From assembly GCA_934444485.1 (NCBI GenBank), contig CAKSCN010000120.1, positions 1 to 7,964 of the forward strand: a stretch of 7,964 nt of DNA, given 5' to 3'. A model generated the notes under the pieces. That model worked only from the letters and a program-made list of their open reading frames with translations, had not been told where the DNA came from and ran no database searches. The stretch's first letter is position 1, and each line of letters begins with the position of its first letter. The position numbers and the translations under genes were made by a program. The stretch is from an uncultured Eubacteriales bacterium (GTDB lineage: Bacteria > Bacillota > Clostridia > Oscillospirales > CAG-382). Below are positions 5,961-7,964 of this stretch, in pieces.

Positions 5961-7964
5961 GACGACGCCGGAGACGGCACAACAGAGATATCAAACGAGT
6001 ATATACGTGTCACCGTGAATAATGAAAACGGCGGATACGTGATTTCAACAGTCGGCGGAGATATCCTCAAAAAGAGCGACAACAACGCTCTTCTCACACA
6101 CAGAGGAGAATACTTCGATACATCGTTCACCTCGTTTAAGGTCGATTCCTCGGAGTACGTGTTCGGAGAGAAGTACGGCGTTTTCGGCACTTACGGCGGC
6201 GTCGATACAAAACTCGGTGCTGACGGTGATTCTGTCGTGAGTGTATGGAGTACGGGCGATATCGAGGTAACTCAGACAATCTCACTTGTGAATAATCCAT
6301 CCTCCGAACAGCTCGGAACGGCGATGATAACCTACAGCGTGAAGAATACCTCGGAGTCGGCGAAGAGTATAAAAGGGCGTGTGCTTATCGATACTCAGCT
6401 CGGCGAAAAGGATTACGGTTACTATGAAGTGCCTAAGCAGAGACTCGGACAGGGGTACAGCTACTTTGAGTCGGAACGCACGTGGGATTCCTCCGCCGAC
6501 CCGACCGTAAATATGCCGTCAGATTATTTCGTGAGAGACAATCCCTTCTCTTCTTCGATTGTCGGCTACGGTGTGAACAGCGTCTTCACCGAAGCAAAGC
6601 CGTACAAAATGACCTTTGCTCATTGGGCGAATATTGCCGCAACGGTGTTTGACTACACACCCGACGAAAGTCTCAATTTCACAAACAGCCTCAATTCCCA
6701 CAAAACTGCGGACAGTGCGGCGGCTCTTTACTACGATCTCGGCAGTGTCGGCGCAGGTTCGGAGAAGTCGTTCTCAACGTATTACGGAGTCACGGCTAAC
6801 CTCAAGAATAAGGACAATAAGGTCATAATAAACACGACCGCTCCGACAAAGCTTAAGTTTACCGACGACACGAGAACCGCATACGAAGGTACGGACGAAA
6901 ACGAGGACAACGTTGTACGCATAAACGTCAACGTCACGAACCCAGTCTATGCCGCAAAAAGCTACAAAAAGCTTGCGGTTGTCGTCTATGCTCTCGGCTT
7001 CGATACCCAAAGGCGCACAGACGGCGGCACGTGGATCGAGTACAGCAACGAAGATCCTATTTACACGGAGATACTCGACTTTAAGTCCGGTGAGAACCGT
7101 GTCACGTACTTCGACTTCAGGTTCACGCCGAAAGAGCGTGCTCAGCTCGGAACCTTTGTAACCAAGGTCTTCGACATGGACGAAAAGACAAACGAGCTCG
7201 GTTACTACGCCGAAGAGTACTGCCTTGCAACAACCGAAAACAGTATAATCCTCCCCGGCACAAACAAGAGCCTTCCGGCAATTACTCTCGCCGGACTTTC
7301 GCCCGAGATTATCTATAACGACGGCATACGCTACATAAATATAACCGGCAGGGGAGTGAAGTTCTTCAAAAGCGGACTGCTTGACAAAATCGAGCTTCGT
7401 GGCGAGGACGGCGCAAACTACAGCGTGCCTCTTGACAATATAATCCCCGATCAGGGCGAGGACCCGGTGGGTGCGTCGATAATGCTCGATGAGTACATGA
7501 CGCCCGGAAAATACACCATCCACTTTATTTGGAAGACCGACGCCAAGGAGGAGGTTCTCGACGGCGTACCGCAGGACTTCACGTCGGACGCAATGTCGGT
7601 GGTCGTTTCGAGCGACGAAAGGTACAGCAATTCACATTACGGCATAGTGACGGTACAGCGTGCCGGCGGCGATAAATACACGCTCGTGCCTTATAACAGC
7701 GAGACGGAGCTTGAAAATGCCCAAGTCGGAGAGGACGACCTCATCCTTGCATTCAGAGGCGATATTCTGAGAGACAAAGAAAATCACGGATTTTACCGTC
7801 TTTCCGGCAAGGACAAGGACGTAAACATCAACTATATTCTGAACTATCACGGCGACGACCTCACTCTCGAGGAAAAGAGCGACGGCACGGTCGAGGTTCT
7901 CATGGACGGAAAGATAACGACCGTCGGCGCAAACACAACGGTAAGAAACGGCACGGCGGTATTC
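5883..7964 (+). CDS. Secreted multidomain beta-rich protein with IPT/TIG-like domain (3' partial)
   Basis: The frame is open for 694 codons and has no stop before the right edge. Residues 1-26 form a Sec signal peptide: basic MVKR, hydrophobic core, then a VSA|DD cleavage site. Residues about 35-303 form a beta-rich domain with motifs VLIDTQLG (167-174), AHWAN (246-250) and TYYGV (299-303). Residues about 304-464 are beta-rich and unassigned. Residues about 465-552 look like an IPT/TIG domain, with LSPEIIYNDG and ITGRG near the start and PGKYTIHFIW near the end. From about 576 (SSDERY) a further domain begins, with VTVQRAGG and DDLILAFRGDIL, and continues off the window. No active-site motif was seen. 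The protein lies 42 bases behind the Ig-like giant in the same direction, so the two are probably co-expressed envelope or secreted proteins. Start 5871 (four residues longer) is possible. Function is unknown. Confidence 0.9.
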   Translation, partial: MVKRLTAILLFVAVILSVIPTGFVSADDAGDGTTEISNEYIRVTVNNENGGYVISTVGGDILKKSDNNALLTHRGEYFDTSFTSFKVDSSEYVFGEKYGVFGTYGGVDTKLGADGDSVVSVWSTGDIEVTQTISLVNNPSSEQLGTAMITYSVKNTSESAKSIKGRVLIDTQLGEKDYGYYEVPKQRLGQGYSYFESERTWDSSADPTVNMPSDYFVRDNPFSSSIVGYGVNSVFTEAKPYKMTFAHWANIAATVFDYTPDESLNFTNSLNSHKTADSAAALYYDLGSVGAGSEKSFSTYYGVTANLKNKDNKVIINTTAPTKLKFTDDTRTAYEGTDENEDNVVRINVNVTNPVYAAKSYKKLAVVVYALGFDTQRRTDGGTWIEYSNEDPIYTEILDFKSGENRVTYFDFRFTPKERAQLGTFVTKVFDMDEKTNELGYYAEEYCLATTENSIILPGTNKSLPAITLAGLSPEIIYNDGIRYINITGRGVKFFKSGLLDKIELRGEDGANYSVPLDNIIPDQGEDPVGASIMLDEYMTPGKYTIHFIWKTDAKEEVLDGVPQDFTSDAMSVVVSSDERYSNSHYGIVTVQRAGGDKYTLVPYNSETELENAQVGEDDLILAFRGDILRDKENHGFYRLSGKDKDVNINYILNYHGDDLTLEEKSDGTVEVLMDGKITTVGANTTVRNGTAVF
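5985..6791 (+). other. N-terminal beta-rich domain of the second protein (residues 35-303)
   Basis: The domain begins with EISNEYIRVTVNNENGGYVI, a pattern of paired strands, and includes an IDTxLG turn (169-174), the AHWAN segment (246-250) followed by a DYTPDESLNFTN stretch, and ends with GAGSEKSFSTYYGV. From memory, similar motif combinations (DTxLG, AHWA, PGES..TYYG) occur in other large secreted bacterial and archaeal proteins, but I cannot name a family with certainty. The fold is probably a beta-sandwich; a carbohydrate- or protein-binding role is only a guess. Confidence 0.5.
7275..7538 (+). other. IPT/TIG-like domain of the second protein (residues 465-552)
   Basis: The segment starts PAITLAGLSPEIIYNDG, where IPT/TIG domains usually have P-x-I-x-x-x-x-P. 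It continues with YINITGRGVKFF (the G-x-G-F-like turn), a charged loop with NYSVPLDNI, and closes with MTPGKYTIHFIW, matching the final PGxY strand. IPT/TIG folds are Ig-like and common in cell-surface proteins as spacers or binding modules. The assignment rests on pattern alone. Confidence 0.55.

Noticed and set aside
5837..6022. Small + strand open frame overlapping the junction of the two genes
   Set aside because: Its ATG overlaps the stop codon of the first gene in an ATGA-like way only by chance of 'attga'. The product is Arg-rich and low-complexity, and it is out of frame with the signal-peptide gene that clearly begins at 5883.
6774..7523. Long antisense open frame (249 codons) opposite the second gene
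   Set aside because: The sense frame has a signal peptide, ribosome binding site and recognisable IPT-like pattern. The antisense product shows no domain and no initiation signal of its own.

Overview
The window holds two large co-directional coding regions on the + strand and almost nothing else. Both are cut by the window edges. The first (to 5840) is the C-terminal 1,945 or so residues of a giant modular protein built mainly of divergent Ig-like beta-sandwich modules. The second (from 5883) is a secreted protein with a clear Sec signal peptide; it is open through 694 codons to the right edge. They are separated by 42 bases holding a purine-rich ribosome binding site and no visible terminator or promoter, so they probably form one transcript.

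Organism: the purine-rich Shine-Dalgarno, the frequent AGA (Arg) and ATA (Ile) codons, the roughly balanced base composition and the style of the proteins (very long, acidic, cysteine-poor, Ig-like extracellular chains) suggest a gut-type Clostridia bacterium, perhaps Oscillospiraceae or Christensenellales-like. This is inference from style only; no marker gene is present.

Layout: 1-5840 is the Ig-like giant. It has about thirteen modules, separated at recognisable D-x-x-(A/P)-P linkers, with a poorly classified block of about 330 residues at 405-733 and a C-terminal module at 1860-1945. 5841-5882 is the intergenic gap. 5883-7964 is the second protein: signal peptide, an N-terminal beta-rich domain with conserved-looking short motifs, a less clear middle region, an IPT/TIG-like domain, then the start of another domain that runs off the window.

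Working together: both look like exported surface or secreted structural proteins (adhesin, S-layer-like or matrix type). Neither shows a catalytic motif, a sortase signal or a C-terminal membrane anchor in the part visible. No RNA gene, mobile element, CRISPR array or DNA-level repeat was recognised. I did not find a demonstrable new system; the points worth a second look concern the architecture of these two proteins.
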